In this document: positions 1 through 11,800 of the stretch, piece after piece | Layout: every line of letters begins with the position of its first letter | Position numbering within the stretch: position 1 is the stretch's first letter | Source: Aurelia coerulea | Taxonomy: Eukaryota; Cnidaria; Scyphozoa; Semaeostomeae; Ulmaridae | DNA length: 64,000 nt | Reading direction: 5' to 3' | Assembly (NCBI GenBank): GCA_039566865.1 | Contig: CM076957.1 | Location: 4,845,896-4,909,895, forward strand | The notes under the pieces: model-generated | Seen by the model: only the letters and a program-made list of their open reading frames with translations | What the model was told of the DNA's origin: nothing | Database searches by the model: none | Program-made: the position numbers and the translations under genes

Positions 1-137
1 CACACTGCATTTTCGTCGACTCTTCCCTCTAAAAATTCCTTCGTCTGCGCTCTAAGTCAAACGGAATCCAGGACTTGAGTTTCACATCTAGGGACATGTT
101 CTACAATAAATTTAGTTGATTTTTCGGATTTTTCTTC

Positions 138-294
138 CAGTGGCGGACACCTGGGGGGGCGAGGGGGTGCGATCGCCCCCCCAATGTTGGCTAGAACAAA
201 GATCTTTTGTTTGAAAACAATAGAAACAAACAATGCTTTTTAACCGAAACAATAGCTTCGCCCCCCCCAATATTTGGCAAAGTGTCCGCCACTG
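138..294. mobile_element. hAT-type MITE, 157 bp, with 8-bp target duplication
   Basis: Terminal inverted repeats CAGTGGCGGACACCTGGGGG and its imperfect complement end at 294. The flanks carry a perfect 8-bp direct repeat ttttcttc at 130-137 and 295-302. An 8-bp duplication and CAGTG-type ends fit the hAT superfamily. The centre has C/G runs and no coding capacity. It shares its ends with the larger element at 41987-42948. Confidence 0.85.
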
Positions 295-708
295 TTTTCT
301 TCGATATTTCCAACTCAATACACAACTTCTCATACAGTTCCTATACAAAACACACTAACTCGGCCACTAGTTTAACTACAAGTGCCAGCATGCATTGCGC
401 GCCGCACTGGTGGTGACGTAATCATGGGAATGGTCTATTGCTTGAAATGAACTTCAGAACTTTGCTATGATCATACTTTGGACACTTTTGATTATTTTCT
501 CATTTTCAGAATCATTGCGTCTTCTATGTTTCAGCCTGTTTTGAGATGGTGAAATCATCGAGTTGCTATTATAAACCAGAGAAGTTACATATTCTGAAAA
601 TAATCGAGATATCAAAAATTGACAAATAATTGTAGAAAAGTACCTGAAATACATTTTAAGAAATTAAATCAGTTCAATCGTTTTAAAGTGTGTCGCACCC
701 AGCCTATG

Positions 709-1016
709 CACAGGTGGCATCAAATATTAAAGAAATCGTAAAAATTGCTTACTCATGTTGTATTCCTTGTTGTATTTCTGCTGTATTCTTTCCCTGCCCC
801 TGACCATCGACCATGCTCGAACTTTGTTTTGAAAAATAGGCCCATTGGTCCCAGTCCCCGAAAACCAATACTGGGACCAATGGGCCTATTTTTCAAAACA
901 AAGTTCGAGCATGGTCGATGGTCAGGGACAGGGAAAGAATACAGCAGAAATACAACAAGGAATACAACATGAGTAAGCAATTTTTACGATTTCTTTAATA
1001 TTTGATGCCACCTGTG
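709..1016. mobile_element. 308-bp near-perfect palindromic element with 7-bp flanking repeat
   Basis: Two 146-bp arms (709-854 and 871-1016) are complementary with one mismatch noticed, around a 16-bp spacer. The flanks repeat gcctatg at 702-708 and 1017-1023, a likely target duplication. The frames on both strands are mirror translations of the arms and are not genes. Confidence 0.8.
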
Positions 1017-1023
1017 GCCTATG

Positions 1024-2773
1024 ATGACTTATTCATAAAATGAGCTGCAAGGAACTGACAAGATGCAAAAGATCTGCGAATTTCTGAACTACAACCATGT
1101 ACAAACATATTGAGGACACTAAAATTTGGAGCAATCACGTTCACTTACTTACATACCAAGAAGGCTAAACACGTGCACAAACTACTTTTCACCTCCACCC
1201 CCCCTGTTCAATATTGGATTTGGTGTTTCAAGTTCATTTTGGCCAACATTGAGCAACATGGTGCGGGGGTCTACTCTTGAATAAGCAACTTGAAAGTTTC
1301 TTGCAGCAATTGAAAGTTTGCGATGAAGTTTCAGAACTCGGGTAAATCAAGGGGGGAGGGCAAAATCTGCAAACCACTTTGCAAGGAAGATAGAAATACA
1401 AGGAATCCATTAATGTACTGAAAACATTTCATTCGAAGCTTTTACTGCAGAAACATTTACTTGCATTTTGTTCGGCAATTTCATTCTGCAGGCCGACCGA
1501 TCAAGTAATCTGCAGGTCAAACGCAAAAGCAAAAATATGGGTAACAGCTATGGTGAAAGGGCTCAGTAGCATCACTCACTGCTTGAATATCGGGTAAATA
1601 TTGCCAACACCAAGCAAATCAAGTAATGCGTTTGGATAGCAGTACAAAAAATTATCGTAGGATGTTTGTTTCAGACACACTATAATATAATTGCCTTTGA
1701 CTATTGGCGGCCTAATGTACCCAACAGAGCACGTAAATTGTTGCATTGGGTCGTTTGCCATAGTGGTGACCCGCATGTTTGCTCTAGTGTTTGACCTGCA
1801 GAGTGACGTCGCCGCAGAATAAAGTCGACGCATTTTGTTCGCACACAGTGTAAAAAAAAACATTACAATTGACAATTCTAGCTCTAATCATGACAGCAAA
1901 AATGATAAATTAAATTTTCTCGCACAGAGACATCCTGTTTTCAAGAATTTTTCTAATTTCACAACTTCCTTCAATTCCTATCAATCGACTTAAGAGAAAT
2001 CCTCATCCAAATTCAAAACACCGAATTAAAGAAAAGAAAATGGTAATAACACATTCAACTTATTTCATCTTGATAATAATAGAGAAACGAAACGCTCTGG
2101 GGGTGGATAAACTATTCATGTAGTAAACGAAAAAGTGAAGGAAATATTAAGCTGCTGTTTGATATATCTTATTAGACAACGCAATAACATACCAGCAGCT
2201 TGCAGCAAAATGCTTTATATAGCCCTAAATCGTTTAATAAAATCTTTGCATTTCGCAGTAGAGATTGGTGTCTTAATTTTAAATATTTCAATGCATAGCA
2301 GTTGGATCTCAACCATTACGTCACATTTCTATACTTTTCGTTTTAAGCACAATGAGCAATCTGGCATTTCGCAGCAAAGATTACTAGCTTAATCCTAGAT
2401 CGTTTTAACGTATGCCTATTTCATCTTCGGTAATACGTCACACCTCTATATTTATCGCTATCTGTGTATGATAAACAATTCAGCAATCATGCATCGAGCT
2501 TTTAAACTTAAAAGCAAACTTAATTCACACAAGTGTTAATCCTGTCGAGTACTAATGATAACAGGCTTATGCTTTGTGGGGCTTATGACAAACGAAACCA
2601 ATCCTTTTATTTATATATAGCTTCAAAAAAACAAATGCGCAAATATGTACTGGATGTCTCAAATTGTGTGTCAATGTTTAATTTTTTCTGTTGAAGCAGT
2701 ATTAAGGGATTTGATTATAGAATTAAATTTTCGCACTTGAAATAGTTTAATTAAAGTTGTAAGTCTTACTTAC
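1024..2773. other. No recognised feature
   Basis: AT-rich sequence. The missing 3' DYRK exons were searched for by eye on the minus strand and not found. A 99-codon minus frame at 1576-1875 has no recognisable domain. Confidence 0.5.
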
Positions 2774-2834
2774 CAAAGAATAACCTCCTTCTTTGAGCAT
2801 TTTCTATAAGACTCGATGGTGGCAGTCCAAAAAT
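2774..2834 (-). CDS. DYRK2-like: DYRK exon M (most 3' recognised), start of the C-lobe insert
   Basis: This 61-nt exon (TTTCTAG acceptor, GTAAGTAAG donor) encodes [20 protein letters not shown] plus one base. It matches the DYRK 'ELLGMPP..LL..A.RR..FFDSKGNP' segment, in phase with exon L. The following exon (expected to start 'DSKG') was not found between here and the window edge, so the rest of the C-lobe probably lies outside. Confidence 0.9.
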
Positions 2835-5800
2835 CTAGAAAGAGAAATGAGATATACGTGGCGACTTCACATACTTCGAAGCATGCAACTTTCACTGGAA
2901 AAAAAATACATTTATAGATTGTGAGAACAAGGACACATTTTGTAACACAATAGCATGAGTTGCTTTTGTTGACACCTGAATTCAAAGCGATTAATAATTG
3001 CATCCAAAAGAAATTCTCTCAACCAGTAATTCAAAACAAACAGAGCTGCAAAAGTTTCTCTGATAGTTAGGTAGCTAGCGCGTTCGTTGTGCATTCCATA
3101 CATTGTTTTTGAGAGCAAACATGAGCATATATCGAAAAAAGAAGAATATATCTTCACATCTACCTCCGGAATTTCATATTTTTGGTTCAGAAGCTGAGCA
3201 GTAAGTATTCTAATAACACCCAACAAAACGAGAGAATTGAATCGCCTCCCAATCGACTTTTGAACAAAATTAAATGCCGGTGATATATGTATATCTTCTT
3301 CTCCTTCTTCTTTTGATCTATGCTCCTATTTACTCTTAAAAACAATTTCTGGAATGCACAACGAGCGACCTAGCTACTTGGGTTTCAGAGAATCTTTTGC
3401 GGCTTGCATGTTTTGAATTACTGGTTGAGAGAATTCCTTTGTCTGCAATCGGGCTAATCGCTTTGAATTGCGGTGTCAATCAAAAGCAATTCATGCTGTT
3501 GTCTTAAAAAGTCTGTCCTTGCTTGTCGCTTGTGAGGCAATGGATAAGTCGTGATGCGAACCAGACTTATTACAAGATAAAGTAGGCATTCCTACGCTTG
3601 TTGGGAAGCAACGCCTACTATTATAACATACTCTGTCCAGTAATTTTTCAGTAGTGATGGACTTTTTGAAAGCAATTCTGACAAAGCACTCTGCAGTTTG
3701 ATAAGCACTCTAATTAATGTTTTTTGCATGTATTGCGGCTCATTTGAGAGGGGCAACATAAATAGTAACAAGTTGCCAAGTGAATGACTTTGATGAAAAA
3801 TGAAAGAAATTCTTCGTGAGAAGCTAACAGTCGAAGGTTAAAGCTGCACAGTTGAGAAAGTGGCAAGATGCCAACAGCCCAAGGTTAAAGCTGCAAAGTT
3901 GAGAAAGTGGCAAGATGCCAACAGTCGAAGGTTAAAGCTGCAAAGTTGAGAAAGTGGCAAGATGCCAACAGTCGAAGGTTAACACTGCAAAGTTGAGAAA
4001 GTGGCAAGATGCCAGCAGGCGAAGCTTAAAGCTGCAAAGTTGAGAAAGTGGCAAGATGCCAACAGTCGAAGGTTAACGCTGCAAAGTTGAGAAAGTGGCA
4101 AGATGCCAGCAGGCGAAGGTTAAAGCTGCAAAGTTAAGAAAGTGGCAAGATGCCAACAGTCGAAGGGTAACGCTGCAAAGTTAAGAAAGTGGCAAGAATC
4201 CAACAGTCGAAGGGTAACGCTGCAAAGTTGAGAAAGTGACAAGATGCCAACAGTCGAAGGGTAACGCTGCAAAGTTAAGAAAGTGGCAAGATGCCAACAG
4301 TCGAAAGGTAACGCTGCAAAATTGAGAAAGTGGCAAGATGCCAACAGTCAAAGGGTAACGCTGCAAAGTTGAGAAAGTGGCAAGATGCCAACAGCCCAAG
4401 GTTAAAGCTGCAAAGTTGAGAAAGTGGTAATTTCCTGCCGCTTTTCTTTGCAGAAGCACCAAATGAGAGATGTCTGTCATCATAATGATACGATTGGCTT
4501 CGCGTACCAAATGTCTGCCTGCTTTCAAACATGACTTTATCTGGCATCATCTTGGCCTGCCTAAACCTTTTCAGGAGATCAAGCAGCAAGGTCCAAGCCT
4601 TACTTCCGTTTTCGGGACAGGATTCCCGTTTATGCTGAGGACAATATTAAAGTGAAAGGGCAAGCAGGATATATTTTGGGTGTAACAGAAATTTAATAAA
4701 CTGCTAAAAGGAAAAAGTCCGAGATTGCTGTCTGCAGCTCTTTCAAAAAATGCAATTGATTACCTCCATTATACAGGCGAGTTGTTCAACTTCATTTTCA
4801 CCAGGGAATATTGGACATCCTGTGTGCAGCTCAGATAGAATGCAACCAAGACTCCACATGTCGATCGCAGCTGTGTATGATACACCTGTGAAAATTTACA
4901 TTGTGTGTGAAAATTTCGGTCAAATCTATAACTTGTTTTACGAGTTAAATTTGTTGAAAAAGAAACAAGGCTGCAATACCGCACACATATGTCCATTCAA
5001 ACTGGGCTAGGTGAAATAAGTCATAGAGATCACCGAAAAAGGATAATTTACTCAGCACATTTTGCTCAGTTGAAAATAAGATTTTTGATGTTCAAATAGG
5101 GGTATAGCACTATTGAGAAAACAAAACGTAATTGACCTTCTTACATAATAAGCCCGCTGCAGTTATAATGTCAAAAAAGAAAATAGTAGTGGAAAACGCA
5201 GTGTCTCTTGTAGCGCCTAGTTAGATAAACAGAGGGAGTCATGATAACAACAGCATGGCCAGTCCACACCCATCTCATTTCTACATAAAATAACTGAGTA
5301 GATTCTAAATAATTCAGCACTTTGTTCAGTATAGAATGACATTTTGCTTCAATATTTAGAACATCCTCCATGTCAATAAAGCACAAAAGTTCGTCTTTGC
5401 CTTCTATAGTACCATTTTGTCATGGATTCCATAAGAGGGAGATTAGTCTTAAATTCACGATCTTTTTTATCGTCAATCCTGCTCTTTGAATCATGGCGAA
5501 ATTGCACTTTTCTCGTGGTAGCCTAAAATCCTAAAAATGGGGTGAGTTTCCGAGCGGCTTATACAGTTTCTGTCAGGTTACTGAAGTTAAGTTCGGTCGA
5601 ATGAGGTCAAACTCCGGATGGGTGACCTCCCGGGGTCCTAACCTCGCAACTCACCTCACCATCCTTCGGAAGCGACGTTAAACTAGGGGGTCCCACGCCT
5701 GGATGTGGCATGCATAGTGGGCTTAGATTAGCTTTAAATACCTCGAAACCCTTCCAGCCCACTTAACATGAATGAATGAAAAAAACTTGTGCTTGAACAG

Positions 5801-8800
5801 AACTAGAAATTTGTACTAAAGCTGTTTGTTGGAAGTGAAATATCCTCTAGGTCGATTCAAACAACAGTAATATAAACAGATTTCTAAAAACTAAACGAGA
5901 AACTGCTGGCATTAAACGATATGAAAGGGTGCTATTGAGATGAAATGGTACTTACCTAATATGATTTCTGGGGATCTGTAGAATCGGCTCTGTATATACG
6001 TATAAACTGCAACAAAAAGGATACAGGAAATAAAAAGGGAGACAATCTTGATGAAGTTTAGGTTATTTTTGTGATGACTCAAGACAAAAGGCCAAAATAA
6101 CACAGGCACAAAATACCAGTGGCAACAGAATATGAAATGGTAAAAGTAAATGTGAATTTGCGGTTCTTAGCGCCAAGCGCTGGGATAACAGAAGTAGCTA
6201 AGCGCTAATCGAGTCCACGACCCCTTGTCATGACACTCAAGTGGTGGGGCTCTACCGAGTATTGAACCCTATCCACCTGATTGTTCTGGCTGCAACGTTA
6301 GAGGATTACACCACTGCGCCACAACACCTTCCCACCGTTGTCTTGTGATTTCAGAAGTGTTTTACGAAAAATAGAATACCTTTTGAAGGAAGATTAAAAA
6401 AATGATCGTAGTGGCATTGAGGGTAGTGAGAGAAAATACTGATAAATGAATTTATTCATAGCACAAAAGGAGGCAATAAGCAGCTTTGTTCAGGAATCGA
6501 GGAGTGCTGCTCCTACTGTATGCCACGCAGGAATTAAGATGAAACGCACTTGTAAAATTGTATAAAAGCCCTAATGAAACGTGGCGTTTTCACAGGTCGA
6601 TAGCAAGTTTACTCTGTGCGATTTCCCCTCCCACGCCTCCCTAAAACCCTTTAAACGATATTTGAATGTTTAGTGCTGGAATTGTTTTTCTATTCATAAT
6701 AAATTAAAACAAAATAACCTAAATTCATTGCTACTGTAACGCTCTTGGTGTAAGAAGACACAAGGTCATCTGGCCTACACCAAGAACGGTACTTACAATT
6801 TGCAAATACAACTTCAAGATATATAAAAAAAAATCAGTAATTGGTTGCTATGTGAATAAAAACGCCCAAAGACGTGATAAATAATTTAAAACTTTACTTG
6901 ATATTTACCTGCTTGCTCTGTATTCGTTTGACATCATTCCAAAGCGGCTACGTAAATTTCCTAGTTTAGGCCTGTTGCAAATTGAATTGAACTGCCTCAT
7001 TTTCACCTAGAAATTTGCTGCTATAGTTACATACCTCTTTGGTGTTCAAAGCAACTTGATCCAAAATCGATGACCTTTATAGCAGTTGATCCTCTTTTTT
7101 GAAGTAATATATTTTCCTTGAATAAAACAAAAGAGCTATTTTACAACGGAAAGTGATGTATGCACCTTGAGAAAATAAAACTTTTCCACAAATCAAGTGA
7201 AATCAAATCGATAACTAACGGATGACAAAAAACTTTTTTTTAAAAACATCAAAATTGGACTATTCTACCGATCATAAAAACTTTCTTCGTGCGGATCTGA
7301 GTAAGGGATCAAACTGATTTTGGACATATTGCAAAGCCTTGAAGTGGCTTTGAATTTGTGAGAAGTTGTGGCTTTTAAAGGCTACCTGGTTTGAAAAATG
7401 CTCTGGAATCTCAAGAAATTATCATCAAATTGACTTTTTATCCAGCAACATTACTTAAATCGGTTGCTGATATTCTTGATATGATGACGGACATAAAGTT
7501 TCATATGAAATCACAACAGAGATTTTCTTGCTAAAAATACAACATTCTATAAAGTACTGTTTCTCGAAATATGGATTCTTAGGCCAAAATGTCATCATAT
7601 CTCTCCAACAGGAATACATGATGACACAAATACAGGGAAACAAAGTTTGAAGATCGATGATATAATGACATTGTGATTTTGTTAATGAAATAATAATGAA
7701 AATTATAATTATAATTAAATTATATTTCAATTTCAATATAATGAAATTGTGATTATGTTGATGGGCCATACGGTATATCGACAAATCACTTGAGGCTATG
7801 TTTTTTGAAAGCAGTGATATAAAGGGGTAAACATTAAATGCAAGAGCGAAATGCTGATATTGGCCAAAATAACGCACATCGGAATTTCAAAAGGTTCAGG
7901 ATTACCTAAATGTTTACTCACTGGTTTTAAATCACAATGTATAATCCTGCATTTTGTTATGACTCTAAGGCATTGTAAAATCGAAGCAGCAAATCTGAAA
8001 ATCAAAATGAAGAATGAGAATTATTACACAAACTCAGAGATACAGTCTGCAGGGTTCGTGGCAACATAGAAATGGATATCTAACAGAGCATTTCGAGCAG
8101 TTCACTTAAAGTCTTACTGTCTCTATATAAAGAAAGCTTCTGCAGAGGAAGGTCATCGGAATAGCTTGGTTTCCATCAAATTTTACCAATAGAACTTTTA
8201 GCTAGAATCTGAATCGTATGATATTTTGATAAATGTTGTAGAGTTTTCGAATGTGCAAAATAGTGATAGAAGCTCCAACGTCACTCAATCGAACCTTTCA
8301 TATAAAAATGTACAAAAATATCGCTGCGGAAAGAATGGGGTTTCATAAACGTCTCTTATGGTGATTAAAGGCATCTGATAACGGCGAGGTTATGACTATA
8401 TTTATAGCGACAGTAAGACTTTAATTTTAAGAGACAATGCAACAGACTCTTGAGCTCTTGATGTCAACAAATATATAGAGGATTGTATGTGCAGCAACAA
8501 GGGCAGATTTTGTAATACAATTAATTGATTAACATCTCAAACCAAAGCGATTAGCGACTGCAGAACAAAGGAAATTCTCTCAATCAGTAATTCAAAACAA
8601 ACAAAGCCGCAAAAGTTTCCCCGAAACTAGTAGGACAAACTCTCGCCTTGTGCATATGGAAGGTGGTTTTTAAGAGAAGTTGTCTGGTTATAACGAAAGA
8701 AGAAGGGTGCATCTAAAGATCTCCCGGCAGATTTTGTTTATTTGATTCGGAAGCCGAGCAGAAGGCATTGTAATTCTTGCGTATTTAGGGCTTAAATGAA

Positions 8801-11800
8801 ACAATTTCAAGAAACTCCTGAATCAAATAAACAAAATCCGCCATACAGAACTTTAAATTTACCCTCCTTCTTTTGTTACAAGCACATAACTTCTTTTAAA
8901 AACCACCTTTCGCTTGCACAAGAAGAGAGTTTGCCCTACTAGTTTTTAGGCAACTTTTTGCGGCTTTGTTTGTTTTGAATTACTGGTTGAGAGAATTTCC
9001 TTTGTCTGCAGTCGCTAATCGCTTTGAGTTGAGGTGTCAATCAAACGCAACTGTTGCTATTGTATTACAAAATCTGCCCTTGTTATGTGCAGCAATTCAT
9101 CGCAGTTCTATCACCTAAAAACTAAGTAGAAAAGGAATACAATTCTAGCTCGAGTGACTGAATGACACCATACAATAAGAAGGGAAAAAAGGACTCACTT
9201 TCGTATTAATGTTAAACTAAAGCCTTGAAAGCTGTTCTTTTTAATCAATTCATAGAGATTCATTCTGAAAAGAAAAACATAGATCTTTAATTCATAAAAA
9301 GAAATCTAATTGATATTAATGTGAAAAAGTAAAACCTTCAATAAAATCAACAACTTCTTTTGAAAAGCAAATAAAATATTTCACAGATCTACCGGGTGTC
9401 CCAAAAAAGTACTCCTGTTTGAAAAATCCCCAACATTTTATTACACGGCCGATCTTCGACTTTCTTTTTTTTGTCAAGTAGATCAAGGAACAAATTATTT
9501 TCCAAGACACAGCTGATTTTGTAATTGGTTTAAAAACGTGCAAAATTTAGCTCTTTTTAGGGCTACCTGGTTTTGAATCATACTGGAAAAAAGCAGTGAT
9601 GATTGCCAGATCAATTTCTTTGTGCATGTATAACTTCTAGTGTGGTCATAAATGGCAGAAGTAAATACCCACTATCATTGGAGACTTGATGATGATGATA
9701 AAAATCTCAAAATTTTGACCCTTATGCAAGATTAAGATTTTTGCTTAAAAACTATAGCTCAAAATAAAGTTTTTCGACGTGTAATTTTTCTACCTTGCTG
9801 TATCAACAGCAAACATTTTATAATCTATGATTATTTTTGGGTAATTGACAAAGCAATTCAAAAAGAAAATTTTACCAAAAGCTTGATCATCAATTTTTGG
9901 TGTTTCTCTAAACGGGAGTACTTTTTTTGGGACACACGGTATATAAATTTTTCCACGTGTACATGATTTCAAAATTCAAGCAAGAGCATTGATGTTTTGC
10001 ATTCCATGGATTTAAAAAACATGCTAAAGATTAACAAATTTCTGACTTACCCGAGTAGTTCAAATGAGATGCATAAATGATTCCTACAAAAAGAAAGATT
10101 ACAAGGACTAAATTACAAAAACCATAAGCTTCTGCAATCACAAAGTTCTCAACATGAACTTTACTAGACTGATTACTTGACTACCTTTGTTTTTTTAGTT
10201 GATGACGTCGCTTCGGTCAACAGGGACTTATGATATTACTTTGATACTTTTCTTGTAAGTTTTTGGCACTGAAGATATCGTTAAATTACATTTCATGAAA
10301 CATATTGGTTGCGAGGCCTAAAAAGGGCCTACATCCTTTGATCAAATTGTAAAAAAGCTCCTCTCACAGAAAAATACGAAAGGTCTCTGTGTCAAGGGTT
10401 ATTAAAGGGTTAAAGAAATTGTCTTTTTAAATTACTAGATTTTGCAATTCCATTTCACTTAATGTGCAGATATCTCTTACCCGTGCAGTGAATGTTTTAT
10501 TTCAAACTCTTGGGGTTAAACTGAAGTTTCGTATTGTTCTGTGTGAAGGGCTTCTTAACGATTTCATTGAGTTGTTTAGGCCCTATTTCATACATTTCAC
10601 AACCAAGAATTTTTGTAAGGTCGAATTCATCTTTATTTTCATTGCTCATAACAATGTGAGAAAACCTGCAAAATATTTCCGCCTCTCATCCAGCAAGAAG
10701 GATTCGATAAGTTGAAATTCCTCCAGTATATTCGGTGCTACAAAGTTTACAACGCCTTAACTTCTGTTGTGGCGCTCCCAGTACATAAATCGACTTATCG
10801 ATTGATGGATTGCTTGATTATTTGATAGTGCTTGACTTCCCTCGTCATTGTACCGTCCAGTAGCTATGTGATGGTACAGGGATGATGGAAGTCTACAATA
10901 TAAAAGGTTAGACCCATAGCATGGTTTTGTGTGGAACTGCCAGTCTCCTTATTTGTGTGTTGTTTTCTTGTTTTGTTTTGTCCCTCGTATTGCTGTATTT
11001 TTTCTTTTTGTTATATATTTATATCTTGAAGTTTTATTTGCAAATTGTAAGTACCGTTCTTGGTGTAGGCAAGATGACCTTGTGTCTTCTTACACCAAGA
11101 TCGGTACAGTAGTAATGTATTTAATTTAGTTTTAATTTATTATGAATAGAAAAAAAAATTATTTGATTGATGACGTAATTGTTTAGCGGTTGTTTTCATA
11201 TGAACTTACCTGAAGTAAAAGTATTCTTTCATATGAATAGCATTAGACGAATTGTCTTTGTCCTATTCGAAAGAAAGTTGAATTTAGTCAATCCAAATAT
11301 TAAAATATTTAAACAATAGCATCTTATCCAATTAAAAACATATTACTTAAACAATAGCATCTTATCCAATCAAAAATGTATTACTTCTCATATAGCTGTT
11401 GAATAACATAGAAAATACAAAGAATAGGGAAGAGGTGTAGGAATGAACATGTGATCAATAGAATGTTATTGGATATAAGTTAATTGTTTTTTAGTCCTGA
11501 AGGATAATAATTTTCCAATTTTATCCGTTTCTCCAATTTCTTTCAACAAAACAAGGCTTTAGCAGGTTGCAATGTCTGCTCATGAACGCAAGATTAGAAG
11601 TGTCTCGCTTCCATATGAACAAATACAGTATTACCCCGCCATTAAGAAATTGACTCATAAGAAACTGCAGCCTGCCAGATGGCACCGGTCATTGTCAACA
11701 TTTGGTTTGATATAACATTTATATGATATTTATAAGAAATCAAACAGCCTGCTTTTACAAAATGAGTTTCTTAGTGGCGGGGTAATACTGCTCTAAGAAT

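Noticed and set aside
745..980. Two 75-codon frames on opposite strands with almost the same protein
   Set aside because: They are the two arms of a palindrome.
1576..1875. 99-codon minus frame that could hold a missing 3' DYRK exon
   Set aside because: No residue pattern of the DYRK C-lobe (DSKGNP, GC.D.LFLDF, P..R.T...AL.H) is present.
4120..4589. Overlapping minus-strand frames with [11 protein letters not shown] repeats, one with a plausible '[16 protein letters not shown]' start that faintly resembles a kinase C-lobe
   Set aside because: Most is the 47-bp minisatellite. The kinase-like stretch does not align with the DYRK residues expected after exon L, and exon M (2774-2834) continues the protein in phase instead.
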